A DNA stretch of 64,000 bases from an uncultured cyanobacterium (GCA_903858015.1 CAIOGZ010000046.1:1-64000); one strand, 5' to 3'; positions 1-10,248 are shown, numbered from the stretch's first letter. A program made the numbers and translations. Notes: a model not told the origin generated them from the letters alone.

Positions 1-419
1 CGGTTTGGTGGTAGTGCTCCGAACAGGGTCACAGACCGGCCCACCCTTTGCCACAACAGAGAACTGAGGGAGGCGAGCCGTCAGCCCCGGCTACGCCGGG
101 GCTGCTCCTCCTGAGTTACACCACTCCACGGGACGCTGCTGGGCCTGCGAAATCGAACTCACAGAGGATGCGCATCGCGACGCCAACCAAAGCGGCGCAA
201 TGGTCGTCTCGTTCCTGCGGACCGGGGGATGAACCTGCTGTGCTAGGACGGCGAAGACTCAATTCGTAGGGGGCTCAACAAACCGTTCCGATGATCAAGA
301 TGCTACAGCTGAGGGAGGTGTCGGTTGCATTGAACGCGCCTTGATCACACTTTTAGACAGCCCTGGCTGGGTTGGCGAGCGCTCATGCGATAAACTGTGG
401 TTGTTTTACCTTCAAAGCG
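1..419. other. Left-edge non-coding stretch with a GC hairpin
   Basis: I see no convincing gene here. A perfect inverted repeat, AGCCCCGGC (83-91) and GCCGGGGCT (95-103) with a 3-base loop, could be a transcription terminator stem, but no T-run follows it. The sequence after it (about 110-170) looks like the edge of a mobile element, but I cannot name the family. Confidence 0.4.
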
Positions 420-1136
420 ATGGGCACTTTTTTCAATCGTTACACTCTTCTAAATCAATACGGAATTTCCAGCAACACGAACAAAGCCACCCAATGGCTC
501 GATCCTGACGCGGATTACAAACTTCACAAACTCGGCGATGGCTTGCTGCGCAAGTACGAACACTTTCTTGGGCCAATCCGATCCAAGCGCCAGCTGCGCA
601 TACTGGAACTAGGCGCAGGTCCAGATAATAATATTGGCGCCTCGATGCGGTGCTGGAAAAATTATTTTAGTGCCGATGCTGAACTGCATGTGGCTGATAT
701 CAAAGAGTCTTCTTTGGAACTGGCGAACGAAGGCTTCCATGTCCACGTTTGCGATTTAGGCTCACCAGAAGCACTCGCCTCGCTTGCAGCACTAGAATGG
801 GACTTCATTCTTGACGATGCCTCCCATTTCTGGTCCCACCAAAAGTTGGCATTTCAACATCTTTTTGGATCCATTAAATCTGGCGGAATCTATATTATTG
901 AGGATCTTTGCACATCCTTTGGCAGCTACACAGCTAGCTACAACCCAAGCAACGAAAGCATCGATGCAGCGACCTACTTTTTTGCCCTGTCAAGACGGGC
1001 CATGGCACCCTGGTGTCCACTCGAGGATATCAACAAGGGTGCGGTTGTGCAACTTAGCGAAAGCGAGAATGCACTTGCCCTGCAGTTAGATATGATCTCG
1101 ATTATGGAAAATTCCTGTATCATGATTAAGAGATGA
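420..1136 (+). CDS. Class I SAM-dependent methyltransferase, glycan-type
   Basis: Predicted 238-residue class I methyltransferase that would move a methyl group from S-adenosylmethionine to a sugar or other small acceptor. The glycine-rich SAM-binding motif ILELGAGP is at residues 61-68 and the acidic end of strand 2 (VADI) at 91-94. A conserved DFILDDASHFWSHQ segment (128-141) and GGIYIIEDL (155-163) resemble macrolide and sugar O-methyltransferases of the MycE/CmcI type. The ATG at 420 is chosen over an in-frame TTG at 372, because the extra 16 residues look non-homologous. Base composition is AT-richer than the housekeeping genes further right, like the other genes of this island. The acceptor is unknown; a surface-glycan role is inferred from the neighbours. 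Confidence 0.75.
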   Translation: MGTFFNRYTLLNQYGISSNTNKATQWLDPDADYKLHKLGDGLLRKYEHFLGPIRSKRQLRILELGAGPDNNIGASMRCWKNYFSADAELHVADIKESSLELANEGFHVHVCDLGSPEALASLAALEWDFILDDASHFWSHQKLAFQHLFGSIKSGGIYIIEDLCTSFGSYTASYNPSNESIDAATYFFALSRRAMAPWCPLEDINKGAVVQLSESENALALQLDMISIMENSCIMIKR

Positions 1137-1818
1137 TCGAATAATGCTGGCCGTTCAGAATCAGTTACGATTGTCTCCGGTCAAAGCGCCCCCTCCTCGG
1201 CAGCACCACGATCCATTCAGGTTGTTGCAACTGCTGTTGAGCTTGGCTTGTCGTTATGGTAACTCTTGTAGGCAGCATTGCTGGCTGAAACGAGTGCGTT
1301 TATGCGGCCAGTAGCCAGCTCCGCACCAGTAATACAGTTCAAGCTACAGGCCAGGCAATACCCAAGGCGGATCGGGGTGGTCAAGAGATTAATACAGCTA
1401 CTTAGCCTATGCCAAAACCCGTCAAGCATCCAAGACAGCAGCCCCCCCCCTAGCCATGGTCGAGGCAAGCACTCTGTTGGTGCAGAAGGTCGATACGCTC
1501 AGCATCGAGCCAGGCCTGGAATCCAACGGAACTTAACTTGGTGGGACAACCATATCGCTTCATGATTAATGGCTCCCTGCCCACCCGATGAGCTGAGACT
1601 ACCTCTACCGCATTGTATCTCGATGTTGAGTCCGCCACATAAGTTCACGCACCCAGGTTAAAGTCGACTGCGATATTGTCCGTTTCCGAAGAGCTACTCG
1701 CCGCAATTGCACTTCCGTCTCTGGCTGGGAGTACAGAGGAGAATCACCCCGATCAAGGAGACTCTCGATAGCCAGCCAAGACTTGCTTTGCTACCATAGA
1801 AACAACTACTAATCCTCC
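1137..1818. other. Intergenic gap between the two methyltransferase genes
   Basis: This 680-base stretch has only short, overlapping, unrecognisable open frames on both strands (for example 1450-1638 minus). I could not identify a gene, RNA or mobile element. It may hold remnants of lost glycan genes. Confidence 0.35.
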
Positions 1819-2676
1819 ATGGCATTTCCGCCTGAGCTTGATGTTTCAACCTACCGTAGCTTCCACAAGGACTTGCTAGAACTTAGCCCAACTCAGTTAA
1901 TAAAGCATTGGGAAAACTTTGGATTACCAGAAGGTCGTACTGCATCAAAGGTTCAAGATCGTATGAGCCTATTGAACCTTCTGCAACCATGTCAGTCGAT
2001 TCTTGAGATAGGCGTTTTCGATAGCCCTTCCTTGGAATTTCTGAGGGGAGAAAGCAGAACGATCCACTACGCGGATTGGCTGGACAAGGAATCCCTAATC
2101 CGCAGAGCAACATCTGTCCCGGGTCGGCATCCCGAGAACGTCCCTGATATACAGTATGTACTCTCTAATGGCTACGATCAGATTAGCACACGATATGATG
2201 CGATTGTATCCCATCACTGTGTTGAGCATCAACCTAATCTCGTCCAACACCTGATCGATATTCAATCCAAGCTTAACCCGGGTGGATTTTATTTGTTCAG
2301 CGTCCCTGACAAGCGCAGATGCTTTGATCATTTCATTCCTGAGTCAACGCTATTGGATGTTGTTGAAGCTTATTATTCTCAGCGTCAAAAGCCTTCATTG
2401 AAATCCGTATTAGAGCATAGATGCTTTACACGCCATGATTTTTTGACATCACCAGATCCTTACATTTCTACCTCACCTGAGACGCGGGCATGCTTAGACA
2501 ACGCATTCTCAGAGTTTTCGCAGAATGCTTATGTTGATGTTCACTGTTGGCAATTTACGCCATACGGCTTCAAGCAGCTTTACAATCAGTTGCTTTCCCT
2601 GGGTATTGTTCCGCCTTATCGAGATTTCTGCGTATATTGTGCTGGATCTGAATTTTATGTTGCCTTGGCATTTTAG
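1819..2676 (+). CDS. Class I SAM-dependent methyltransferase, Methyltransf_11/23-like
   Basis: Predicted 285-residue methyltransferase. The N-terminal segment (about 10-42) resembles the short helical segment often fused to cyanobacterial glycan enzymes. The SAM-binding motif SILEIGVFDSP is at 60-70, followed by HYADWLD at 83-89. The motif YDAIVSHHCVEHQPN (126-140) and the loop LNPGGFYLFSVPDKR (152-166) are typical of Methyltransf_11/23 enzymes, where this region follows strand 4. It starts with ATG. It sits in the AT-rich glycan island upstream of two polysaccharide biosynthesis proteins, so a sugar substrate is likely but not shown. Confidence 0.75.
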   Translation: MAFPPELDVSTYRSFHKDLLELSPTQLIKHWENFGLPEGRTASKVQDRMSLLNLLQPCQSILEIGVFDSPSLEFLRGESRTIHYADWLDKESLIRRATSVPGRHPENVPDIQYVLSNGYDQISTRYDAIVSHHCVEHQPNLVQHLIDIQSKLNPGGFYLFSVPDKRRCFDHFIPESTLLDVVEAYYSQRQKPSLKSVLEHRCFTRHDFLTSPDPYISTSPETRACLDNAFSEFSQNAYVDVHCWQFTPYGFKQLYNQLLSLGIVPPYRDFCVYCAGSEFYVALAF

Positions 2677-3519
2677 ATATGGCGCCACAAAATCGATCGA
2701 GCGGGCTGGCTTCAAGGAACTACTGGGCAACCTTATTCTGATGCTGTGCTGATCCAGGTCGATGCCCTCCCCGGTTCTTTGAGTAGTGCCTCGCCCAGGG
2801 GGACGACATGCTTTTGCCCGTGATAGGCAATCAGAAAACCCTCAACATCAAATGTTGCTGCCCGGTTCAGTGATCACTACTGGTATCCGCGGAGGGAAGC
2901 AGGCCAAACAGACCTGCACCTGCTAAACCAGGATAAATAGCACCTCGAACGCGAAGATTAAGACTGGTTCTCATTGCTGGCGACTTGATGTGCACAGTAT
3001 CAACTACGTTGGTGAGCGCCGAACCAAGCGTCGCCGCACAGTGAGGTCCAAGCCCTCCAAAGGTTGCGGCTTGGCGAACTTTTCGATAAACCTGCGTGCC
3101 ACAAAGGATTGGAAATCTTCAACTATACTTTTTAGTCTGACCCTAATCTTACGGCATCCGAGGTTTGGCAAGCCTGGCGCTTGACCGTGATGTAGTATTG
3201 CATTGTTTTTGCAGCATACCTGCCAAACCATGGGACACCATGTCGCTGACAGAGCCCAGACAGCCTTCGCACCGGCCGATCAGATTGGCTCTCGACTGAA
3301 TAATCTTACTTTTACCTCTCTATATAATCTCTTCTCGACACGACTGATGCCATTAAAATGAGTTATTTACATTCCGAACGGCTGGCAAGATCACGGCTGT
3401 GGTTTTACTGTCATGCCCAGTAAATGTGCAGTTTGATCTCGATTATTGATATCAAGCATGTCTCGTCCAAGACTCGAACCATGAAGATCCTTCCCAAGGC
3501 TTAGGAGGCATTGCCATCA
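2677..3519. other. Long intergenic gap before the glycan operon
   Basis: No gene is recognisable in this 840-base gap. A good -10-like hexamer TATAAT lies at 3325-3330, about 190 bases before the start of the next gene, but I find no convincing -35 partner. A strong Shine-Dalgarno sequence AGGAGG at 3503-3508 belongs to the next gene. Confidence 0.35.
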
Positions 3520-6459
3520 ATGATCAAGCCAATTCTTCCAGAAATTCACGGGTTAATTAACGCCGAAAAGTTTGGAGATGCTATAAACCTTTGCGATGAT
3601 CTTATAGCACGAGATAACTATCCTAAAAGCGTGCTTGAATACGCAAAATTTATTAAGAGCAGATATTCAGCTGCCAAAGCTTCAGCCATGAACAATGGCA
3701 TTTCCAAGGAATCAATCAATACTATCCCGCCGCAATTGAACTATTGCCAGTTCTATGAGCGTCAAGATCCTCGTGTTGTACCATCCTATGTAAAAACAAT
3801 TGCTTTTTATTTGCCTCAGTTTCATGAGATAGCCGAAAACAATCAGTGGTGGGGCAATGGATTTACTGAGTGGACTAACACTTCAAAAGCTGTGCCGCGT
3901 TTTCCTTCACATTATCAACCAAGAGTCCCGCATCCTGATATAGGTTATTACGATTTACATGACGACAATGTTATCGACAAACAAGTTAAGATCGCCAAAG
4001 CTTCTGGTATCGATGGCTTTTGCTTCTATTATTACTGGTTCAGTGGCAAAAAGCTACTCGATAAACCCATTAACAATTTCATTCGACGCCAAGACATTGA
4101 TCATGGTTTTCTTATATGCTGGGCCAATGAAAACTGGACGAGAAGATGGGATGGACTCGACAAGGAAATCCTCATAGAGCAACAATACGAGAAAAATTGG
4201 GACATCCGATTTATCGAGGACATTTCAGGGCTATTCCACGATAGACGTTATATTCGTCTAAATGAAAAGCCAATTGTAATCATCTACAATCTATCAGAGA
4301 TTCCCGAGCCTGAGTTAGTCATCAAAAATTGGCGCGAATGGTGCAGGGACAATGGCATAGGTGAAATTAGTGTTTGGACTGTGTATAACAATTCATTTTT
4401 TAACCAAGAGCCCTCCTACATCGATAAATTCATTGAATTTCCTCCGCGCCCGATCGCAACGGTGGAGCATTTAGACAAGGGCTCATTGGCTTGCAATGAT
4501 TCAGATGCGTACATCTTTGACTACGAGAAATTTGTAGACTCTATTCTTCTAAACAAAGGTTTAGCTGATAATGTAAGTTTTCCCATTTATCGATGTGTGA
4601 TGATGGGTTGGGACAATTCTGCTCGGCGCAAAGGAGCATTTCACGCTTGGGCTAAATTTAGCGGAGATAAATTCTACAGCTGGTGTCGTAAAGTATGGGA
4701 CTATACAGTCCATACATTTCCCGATCGTGAGCGTTTTATTTTTGTCAACGCATGGAATGAATGGGCAGAGGGAACATACTTGGAGCCGGATACACGTTTT
4801 GGCTATGCCAATATCAATACACTATCGAGAGCGATAACTAAATTACCCAATCATCCAGCGCCAATTGCCAAAGAATCAATAACATCCGCTCACTTGCATG
4901 ACGTTACTATCATCGTTCATCTTCACCTATACTTTGTTGACCTTCTTGACGAGTTTATCGATTCTATTAATTGCATTCCCACGGCCCACGATTTAATTGT
5001 TACCGTTTGTGATCAATTCTCCCTGGACTTGGTAGAGAGCAACAAACACCGCTTCATTCATGTTTCGAATATCTGGATCAAGTTGGTTTCGAATCGTGGC
5101 CGCGACCTGGGGCCGTTTATCGTTGAGCTTTCAGATATTATTGACCAATACGATTTTGTTTTGCACATCCACAGTAAAAAATCACAGACCGTGAATTGGG
5201 GCCACCTATGGAGGAGATACCTCACCAAAAATCTTCTAGGAAGCAGGGAGAATATAAAGCAGATTTTAAATACATTTCTTAGTAATCCTGATATTGGAAT
5301 TATTGGAGTTCCTGTCTATGCTCCCATGAGTACTCATATGTCCTGGGGCCCAGATCAGAAATCAAGATGTCAAAACTTATTAAATGATTGTTTAGGGGAT
5401 GCCTCGATTGTGCCTTCACTTCCCGCCGAACCCGATTTTTCGGCTGGAAGCTTTTTTTGGGCGCGTACAGACTCGATTCGGCAACTATTTTCTCTCGGCT
5501 TGACATATGAATCATTTGAATCCGAAGATCAACAAGTCGAATCTACGCTCGCCCACGCTGTGGAGCGTGTTTTTCCCTATCTGGCTAGATGCAACCAATA
5601 TTCTTACGAAAAAGTTGTCGCATTTAACACAAGATCGGGAACCGCCTCTCGTAAAAGAGTAGCTATTTATGTTTATTTCGGCAACGAGACAGTTGTGTCA
5701 GCCGAGAATGAATATTTCATCGGTTCGCTCTACTCAGATGTCGATTTCTTGCTGATAGTTTCTAATTCAAGGCTATCATCTACTGAGAGGTTATGCTTAG
5801 AACGAATTTCTTCCAATATTTACTGTCGAGATAACGTTGGCTTTGACTTTGGCGCTTGGAAGGATGCGATTACTTATCTTGGAATAGATTTCTTATCCGC
5901 TTTTGATGAACTTTTGCTTGTCAATTCCAGCTGTATCGGCCCATTTATTCCATGGTCATCAGTCTTTGAGACAATGGAAAAGAAAAATGATGATTTTTGG
6001 GGTCTTACAATTTTTCCTGAGATTTGTGATTCACATCGCCCTGAAGCGTCATATTTACCTAACAAACGAATTCCGCGACATATACAGTCTTTCTTCTTAG
6101 CATTCACTAATAAGGTTTTCACAAGTCAAGCCTTTAAAGAGTATTGGGATTCGGTTAGATTTGTAACCACACTAACTGATGCTGTCGCACGATTTGAATG
6201 CACTCTAACTGAACATCTTGCTAATTCGGGATTTAACTACTCAGCATATGTTGAAGATCATGAACCATTTCAGCTTCATGCATCGACTAGCCCTAATTTT
6301 AATGCTATTTACAATCTTCCTTATCAAATGCTAACGATTGGATCACCAGTCATTAAGAATAAACTCAATATGACACATGAAAACCAACTTGCACTGATAA
6401 AAGAATTCTTAGCAAAGCACACGGATTACCCTGCAAACATTTACCAAAACTGGCATTGA
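3520..6459 (+). CDS. WbsX glycan protein fused to two RgpF-like domains
   Basis: A 979-residue multidomain protein for surface polysaccharide synthesis. After a short helical N-terminus, residues about 85-440 match the WbsX family (glycoside hydrolase 99-like): IAFYLPQFHEI, WWGNGFTEWTN, CWANENWTRRWDG and VNAWNEWAEGTYLEPD are all present. Two RgpF-type (rhamnan synthesis protein F) domains follow. The first, about 470-690, has NRGRDLGPFI and HIHSKKS. The second, about 710-950, has the matching NVGFDFGAWKDA and LLLVNSSCIGPF. I start it at ATG 3520, 11 bases after AGGAGG; an in-frame TTG at 3511 is too close to that site. The next gene starts one base after its stop, so the two form an operon. 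WbsX proteins occur in O-antigen clusters, but their reaction is poorly known. Confidence 0.85.
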   Translation: MIKPILPEIHGLINAEKFGDAINLCDDLIARDNYPKSVLEYAKFIKSRYSAAKASAMNNGISKESINTIPPQLNYCQFYERQDPRVVPSYVKTIAFYLPQFHEIAENNQWWGNGFTEWTNTSKAVPRFPSHYQPRVPHPDIGYYDLHDDNVIDKQVKIAKASGIDGFCFYYYWFSGKKLLDKPINNFIRRQDIDHGFLICWANENWTRRWDGLDKEILIEQQYEKNWDIRFIEDISGLFHDRRYIRLNEKPIVIIYNLSEIPEPELVIKNWREWCRDNGIGEISVWTVYNNSFFNQEPSYIDKFIEFPPRPIATVEHLDKGSLACNDSDAYIFDYEKFVDSILLNKGLADNVSFPIYRCVMMGWDNSARRKGAFHAWAKFSGDKFYSWCRKVWDYTVHTFPDRERFIFVNAWNEWAEGTYLEPDTRFGYANINTLSRAITKLPNHPAPIAKESITSAHLHDVTIIVHLHLYFVDLLDEFIDSINCIPTAHDLIVTVCDQFSLDLVESNKHRFIHVSNIWIKLVSNRGRDLGPFIVELSDIIDQYDFVLHIHSKKSQTVNWGHLWRRYLTKNLLGSRENIKQILNTFLSNPDIGIIGVPVYAPMSTHMSWGPDQKSRCQNLLNDCLGDASIVPSLPAEPDFSAGSFFWARTDSIRQLFSLGLTYESFESEDQQVESTLAHAVERVFPYLARCNQYSYEKVVAFNTRSGTASRKRVAIYVYFGNETVVSAENEYFIGSLYSDVDFLLIVSNSRLSSTERLCLERISSNIYCRDNVGFDFGAWKDAITYLGIDFLSAFDELLLVNSSCIGPFIPWSSVFETMEKKNDDFWGLTIFPEICDSHRPEASYLPNKRIPRHIQSFFLAFTNKVFTSQAFKEYWDSVRFVTTLTDAVARFECTLTEHLANSGFNYSAYVEDHEPFQLHASTSPNFNAIYNLPYQMLTIGSPVIKNKLNMTHENQLALIKEFLAKHTDYPANIYQNWH

Positions 6460-6460
6460 A

Positions 6461-8152
6461 ATGAAACCGTCATTTATCGCTCGTATCGACCTCAATTCTG
6501 AGCAGTGGCTTAATGAAACTCTATTCCAAAATCAAAGCATAACATCATATATAATCCCTTTAAATATTGAAGAAAATGGTTATATTGCAAACATTGCAAA
6601 TTTATTCCCATGCAACAGTCCATCAGCCCTTAACTACACATTTATTTTTGAATTTAGTTTCCACAGACAACCTGTACCAGCAGCATTTAATTCATTGGTT
6701 TTGAGCATCCGTCCTTGTATCCGAAACCTTGCATTATTTTCTATTAACTCAAAGCCTTTATTCTTGATTAGAACTCCTGTTAGGAATAAATCTTTGCTGT
6801 CACGCTATCGATTAAAGCTTCTTATCAAAGAGCTTTGGCCTGAATATAGTGATCCCATCTTCTTAACCAGTCCCGATCTTCAAGCGCATGCTGATGGAGT
6901 CATCGAGAATTCAATCACTTCGATCAAATGTTCGGAAAAATCCGGTAAGTTGGATTATGACTCATACAGATATCATTCTCATTTCCGGCCTTATCCGATT
7001 GGTTCCTATTTCATCCCAGCTTGTCACGCGCTTAATCATGCTAATTGTGATTTTTTCACCAATTACTCACCTGAATCATATTTAGATTGGATTAGGGTAA
7101 GTTTAGCCTGGTCTTATTTATTTTACTATCCATCAACTCTAGCCCTGGTGCATATCGAAGATCTTGAGGTTCATTCCCAAATTAATACAAATCAACCATG
7201 GGATTTTGAGAAACCTAAGTTGCAATGCAAATCATTCACTGTGCCTATTCCTGACATAGGGGTAGGACTGTCAAACGTTAGCAATACCGCTCTAGCAATC
7301 CATGTTTTTTATCCTGAAAGCTTGCCTGGAATCCTTGATCTTGCTTCGCCATCCAAAGACGTTATAGACTACCTTATAACCACCACTGCCGATAAAGTAG
7401 AATCCGTGGCTTCTTGCCTAGAGAATTATAATATACCAACCTATCGAATCTATGTCGTTCAGAATCATGGTCGTGATGTTGCCCCATTCGTGAATGTAAT
7501 TCTGCCCGCTCTTGTGGATTATGGCTACGACAACTTCATTAAGGTTCATACCAAAAAGTCTCTTCATCGTGATGATGGATCCGACTGGGGATCACACTTA
7601 ATCTCCAGCATGGTCTCTGAAGACTCAATCAACTACATACGTCGCGTATTTAGTCTCAAAAATGATGTTGGTCTGCTTGCGCCACCTGGATCAATCATTC
7701 CACTTACCGCATGTTTAAGTATGAATGTTCTGTGGTTGGCTGAACTACTAGCCGAATTCAACATATCTCCTCAATGGGCCCTGCAAAGAAATTTCGTAGC
7801 CGGTAGTATGTTTGCGGGGAGAGTTGATTCGTTAAGGCATTTAATTCAAAAGTCTCCAACCCTGGATAGCTATGAACCCGAAGTCGGCCAAGTTGATGCC
7901 ACTCTCGCACACGCCATGGAGCGGTTTTTAAGTCTATTTGTTAAGCATCAAGGCTATGATCTTGATGAAGTTCCTGGTGACACCACATCGGCTCCCGCCT
8001 TTGGTTATCAAGATTCACGACCGGTTTCAGATTTTTCAACAACTCTTGATCAAAAAATCGTGAGTCTATCGAGTCACAATAACCGCGAACGCTTATCGTT
8101 TGCCTATTCATCTGTAGCGGCATTCAAGAAAAGCTCATTGGGTCCTCACTGA
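6461..8152 (+). CDS. RgpF-domain glycan protein with degenerate WbsX-like N-terminus
   Basis: A 563-residue protein whose ATG is one base after the upstream stop, so it is translationally coupled to it. Residues about 285-530 form an RgpF-like domain, with NHGRDVAPFVNVILPAL, KVHTKKSLHRDDGSDWG and VAGSMFAGRVDSL matching the upstream paralogue. The first 260 residues are weakly alignable to WbsX by my reading: NSKPLFLIRTP parallels NEKPIVIIYN, and HIEDLEVHSQINTN parallels the acidic end motif. They lack the FTEW and NAWNEW signatures, so this half may have lost catalysis or become a binding module. The role is inferred from the pair. Confidence 0.7.
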   Translation: MKPSFIARIDLNSEQWLNETLFQNQSITSYIIPLNIEENGYIANIANLFPCNSPSALNYTFIFEFSFHRQPVPAAFNSLVLSIRPCIRNLALFSINSKPLFLIRTPVRNKSLLSRYRLKLLIKELWPEYSDPIFLTSPDLQAHADGVIENSITSIKCSEKSGKLDYDSYRYHSHFRPYPIGSYFIPACHALNHANCDFFTNYSPESYLDWIRVSLAWSYLFYYPSTLALVHIEDLEVHSQINTNQPWDFEKPKLQCKSFTVPIPDIGVGLSNVSNTALAIHVFYPESLPGILDLASPSKDVIDYLITTTADKVESVASCLENYNIPTYRIYVVQNHGRDVAPFVNVILPALVDYGYDNFIKVHTKKSLHRDDGSDWGSHLISSMVSEDSINYIRRVFSLKNDVGLLAPPGSIIPLTACLSMNVLWLAELLAEFNISPQWALQRNFVAGSMFAGRVDSLRHLIQKSPTLDSYEPEVGQVDATLAHAMERFLSLFVKHQGYDLDEVPGDTTSAPAFGYQDSRPVSDFSTTLDQKIVSLSSHNNRERLSFAYSSVAAFKKSSLGPH

Positions 8153-8236
8153 ACAACAAGGTAACCGTTCCAGCGTCGGGACATCCCAGCGCAAACCTCA
8201 TCCCCACTCAACCCTTGAAGGCGGCTTGATTCCAGT

Positions 8237-8560
8237 TTGTATTTCAGGCAGAAACTGCTTGTGATGGGCGCCCCTCCGGCTGGGATTTCAGAGGCGGACT
8301 GGCTGGCGACACCAGCTGCTGTCGGTGCGTTGATCGTTGCTGAGCAGGAAGAGCTCGAGCAGCTGCACACCCAGCTCACCGCCCGAGCGAGTGCCCTGGC
8401 CCAGCTGCTGAGGTGGATCGGCCGCAGCTCTGGCAACTCCTCCAAACCACCCTCCAGCGTTGGCCCGGAGCCCCCTCTGCCAGGCAACAGCCTTGGGGGC
8501 CAAGTCCGCCAGCGGTGCCATCTGCCGAGCCGAATGCCCACGGTCACCACCGCCTTGCGG
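8237..8560 (+). pseudogene. IS66-family transposase N-terminal remnant
   Basis: The frame from about 8264 encodes an ISEADWLATPAAV segment, a helical run, and SGNSSKPPSS. These are the hallmarks of the N-terminus of IS66-family (TnpC) transposases. The zinc-binding and DDE parts are absent: after about residue 85 the sequence stops looking like a transposase and runs into the kdsB remnant. It marks the right edge of the AT-rich glycan island. Confidence 0.6.
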
Positions 8561-8561
8561 C

Positions 8562-9134
8562 AACAGGGCCCGGATACCGCAAGCTGGTCGCTGACATCGG
8601 TGGCAAACCGATGCTCCAGCATGGGCTGAAACGCTGTTTGCAGGCCAAAACGGCAAGCGCCATCGCGCTCTGCACCGATAGCCAGGAGCTGGCCGACCAG
8701 GCTGCCGGCTTGGGGGTTCAGGCACTCCTGAGCAGCGCCGATTGCCGATCCGGAAGTGAGCGCATTGCCCCGGTGGCTGCCCAACTGTTGGCCGCGGTGA
8801 GCAGCGAACCGGATCGCACCATCATCATCAATGCCCAGGGCGATCAAGCGTTCCTGGACCCCGCCATGCTCGACGCCATGGCCGCTGCCTGCATCGCTCG
8901 CCAGCCGACCCCAGCGGTTTTTATGTTTCCCGCTCCGCCCTGCCGCACGGGCGCGAAGTTGATCCGGCCGACTGGGCTGCCCACGCCAACTTCTGGGGGC
9001 ACGTGGGCCTCTAGGCCTACCGGGCTGATGGGTTGCTGCGCTGGCCCCAGCTGCCCGTTTCGCCGCTCGAGCAATTGGAAAAGCTCGACCAGCTGCAGCA
9101 GGCGCAGGCCATCGCCGCCAGCCAGAAGCCCTGA
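8562..9134 (+). pseudogene. Broken kdsB (CMP-Kdo synthetase)
   Basis: Remnant of 3-deoxy-manno-octulosonate cytidylyltransferase, which activates Kdo with CTP. The frame starting near 8575 reads LVADIGGKPMLQH, SGSERIAPVA and IINAQGDQAFLDP, all KdsB signatures. About 20 N-terminal residues, with the first nucleotide-binding motif, are replaced by IS66 sequence. After about 8930 the homology moves to another frame (YVSRSALPHGRE, then ANFWGHVGL), missing a stretch of the family. A TAG then interrupts what should be GLYAYR, before LPVSPLEQLEKLDQLQ. Four independent lesions argue for a true pseudogene. The intact kdsD follows. Confidence 0.75.
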
Positions 9135-9213
9135 GCCCCCCTTGGCCCCCGCAGGGCTTGGGCGGCGGCCTGGTCGTCGCGGCATGATGCGCCCAGGCTG
9201 CGGCACCCAAGCC

Positions 9214-10248
9214 ATGCCCACGCAACAGGCCACCAGCACCGCCCTGAGCCGCTGTCTGCAGCAGGAGGCCACTGCCATTGCGGCCGCCGCCGCCCGGCTC
9301 GATCCAGGCCAGGTGGAGGCAGCGCTGGCCTTGCTGGCGAGCTGCTCAGCCCGCAGGGCGAAGCTGGTGGTGAGCGGAGTGGGCAAAAGCGGCATCGTGG
9401 CGCGCAAGATCGCCGCCACCTTTTCCTCGCTCAGCCTCACCGCCGTCTTTCTCCATCCCGGCGACGCCCTGCACGGCGATATGGGCATCGTTGCCGCCGA
9501 CGACGTGGTGCTGCTGCTCTCGAACAGCGGTGAAACGGAAGAACTGCTGGCGATTCTTCCCCACCTCCGCCGCCGCGGCACCGCCCGCATCGCCGTGGTC
9601 GGCCGGACCCACTCCAGCCTGGCGGCCCACTGCGATGTGGTGTTGGATGCTTCGGTGGATCGGGAGATCTGCCCCCTCAACCTCGCCCCCACCGCCAGCA
9701 CCGCCGTGGCGATGGCGATCGGCGATGCCCTGGCGGCGGTCTGGATGGAGCGGGCCGGCATCTCGCCGCAAGACTTCGCCATCAACCACCCGGCCGGCGC
9801 CTTGGGGCGCCAGCTCACCCTCACCGTGGCCGATTTGATGGTGCCGGCCAAGGATCTGCCCCCCCTGGCAGCGGATGCCCCCCTGCCGGCCGTGATCGCC
9901 AATCTCACCTCAGGAAGCCCCAGCCTGGGCAGCCTCGGCGCCGCCTGGATCCACACCGCAACCGACCCCAGCCGCCTGGCAGGCCTGATCACCGACGGCG
10001 ATCTGCGGCGCTGCCTGCAGAGCCACAGGGCCGCTGACTGGAGCCAGCTCAGCGCCGCCTCGATGGCGACGCTCGATCCGATCACCGTGACCCCGGAGAC
10101 GATGGCCGCCACGGCCCTCGAGCTGATGGAACGCAATGGCAGGCGAACGATCTCGGTGCTGCCCGTGGTCGATCCCGCCGATCAGCGCCGTCTGCTCGGC
10201 ATGCTGCGCCTCCATGACCTGGTCAAAGCCGGACTTGGCAAGCCATGA
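9214..10248 (+). CDS. kdsD: Arabinose-5-phosphate isomerase (KpsF/GutQ family)
   Basis: A 344-residue KpsF/GutQ-type isomerase that interconverts ribulose-5-phosphate and arabinose-5-phosphate, the first step toward Kdo. The SIS domain spans about 35-190, with VSGVGKSGIVARKIAATF and LLSNSGETEELL. Two CBS domains follow (about 205-265 and 275-335). The ATG at 9214 is preferred; in-frame ATGs at 9184 and 9187 would add ten residues. It lies directly behind the ruined kdsB, so its product may no longer feed a Kdo pathway. It converges with menE. Confidence 0.88.
   Translation: MPTQQATSTALSRCLQQEATAIAAAAARLDPGQVEAALALLASCSARRAKLVVSGVGKSGIVARKIAATFSSLSLTAVFLHPGDALHGDMGIVAADDVVLLLSNSGETEELLAILPHLRRRGTARIAVVGRTHSSLAAHCDVVLDASVDREICPLNLAPTASTAVAMAIGDALAAVWMERAGISPQDFAINHPAGALGRQLTLTVADLMVPAKDLPPLAADAPLPAVIANLTSGSPSLGSLGAAWIHTATDPSRLAGLITDGDLRRCLQSHRAADWSQLSAASMATLDPITVTPETMAATALELMERNGRRTISVLPVVDPADQRRLLGMLRLHDLVKAGLGKP

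Noticed and set aside
3004-3231. Short minus-strand frame in the gap before the glycan operon
   Set aside because: No motif, no ribosome site, and a competing frame on the other strand.
8146-9225. Long minus-strand open frame
   Set aside because: It is antisense to the IS66 and kdsB remnants and encodes GC-driven low-complexity sequence with no motif.
8413-10248. A 611-codon frame that seems to fuse a cytidylyltransferase to KdsD
   Set aside because: The first part changes from IS66-overlapping sequence to kdsB and then to out-of-frame kdsB; only the part from 9214 is a complete family member.
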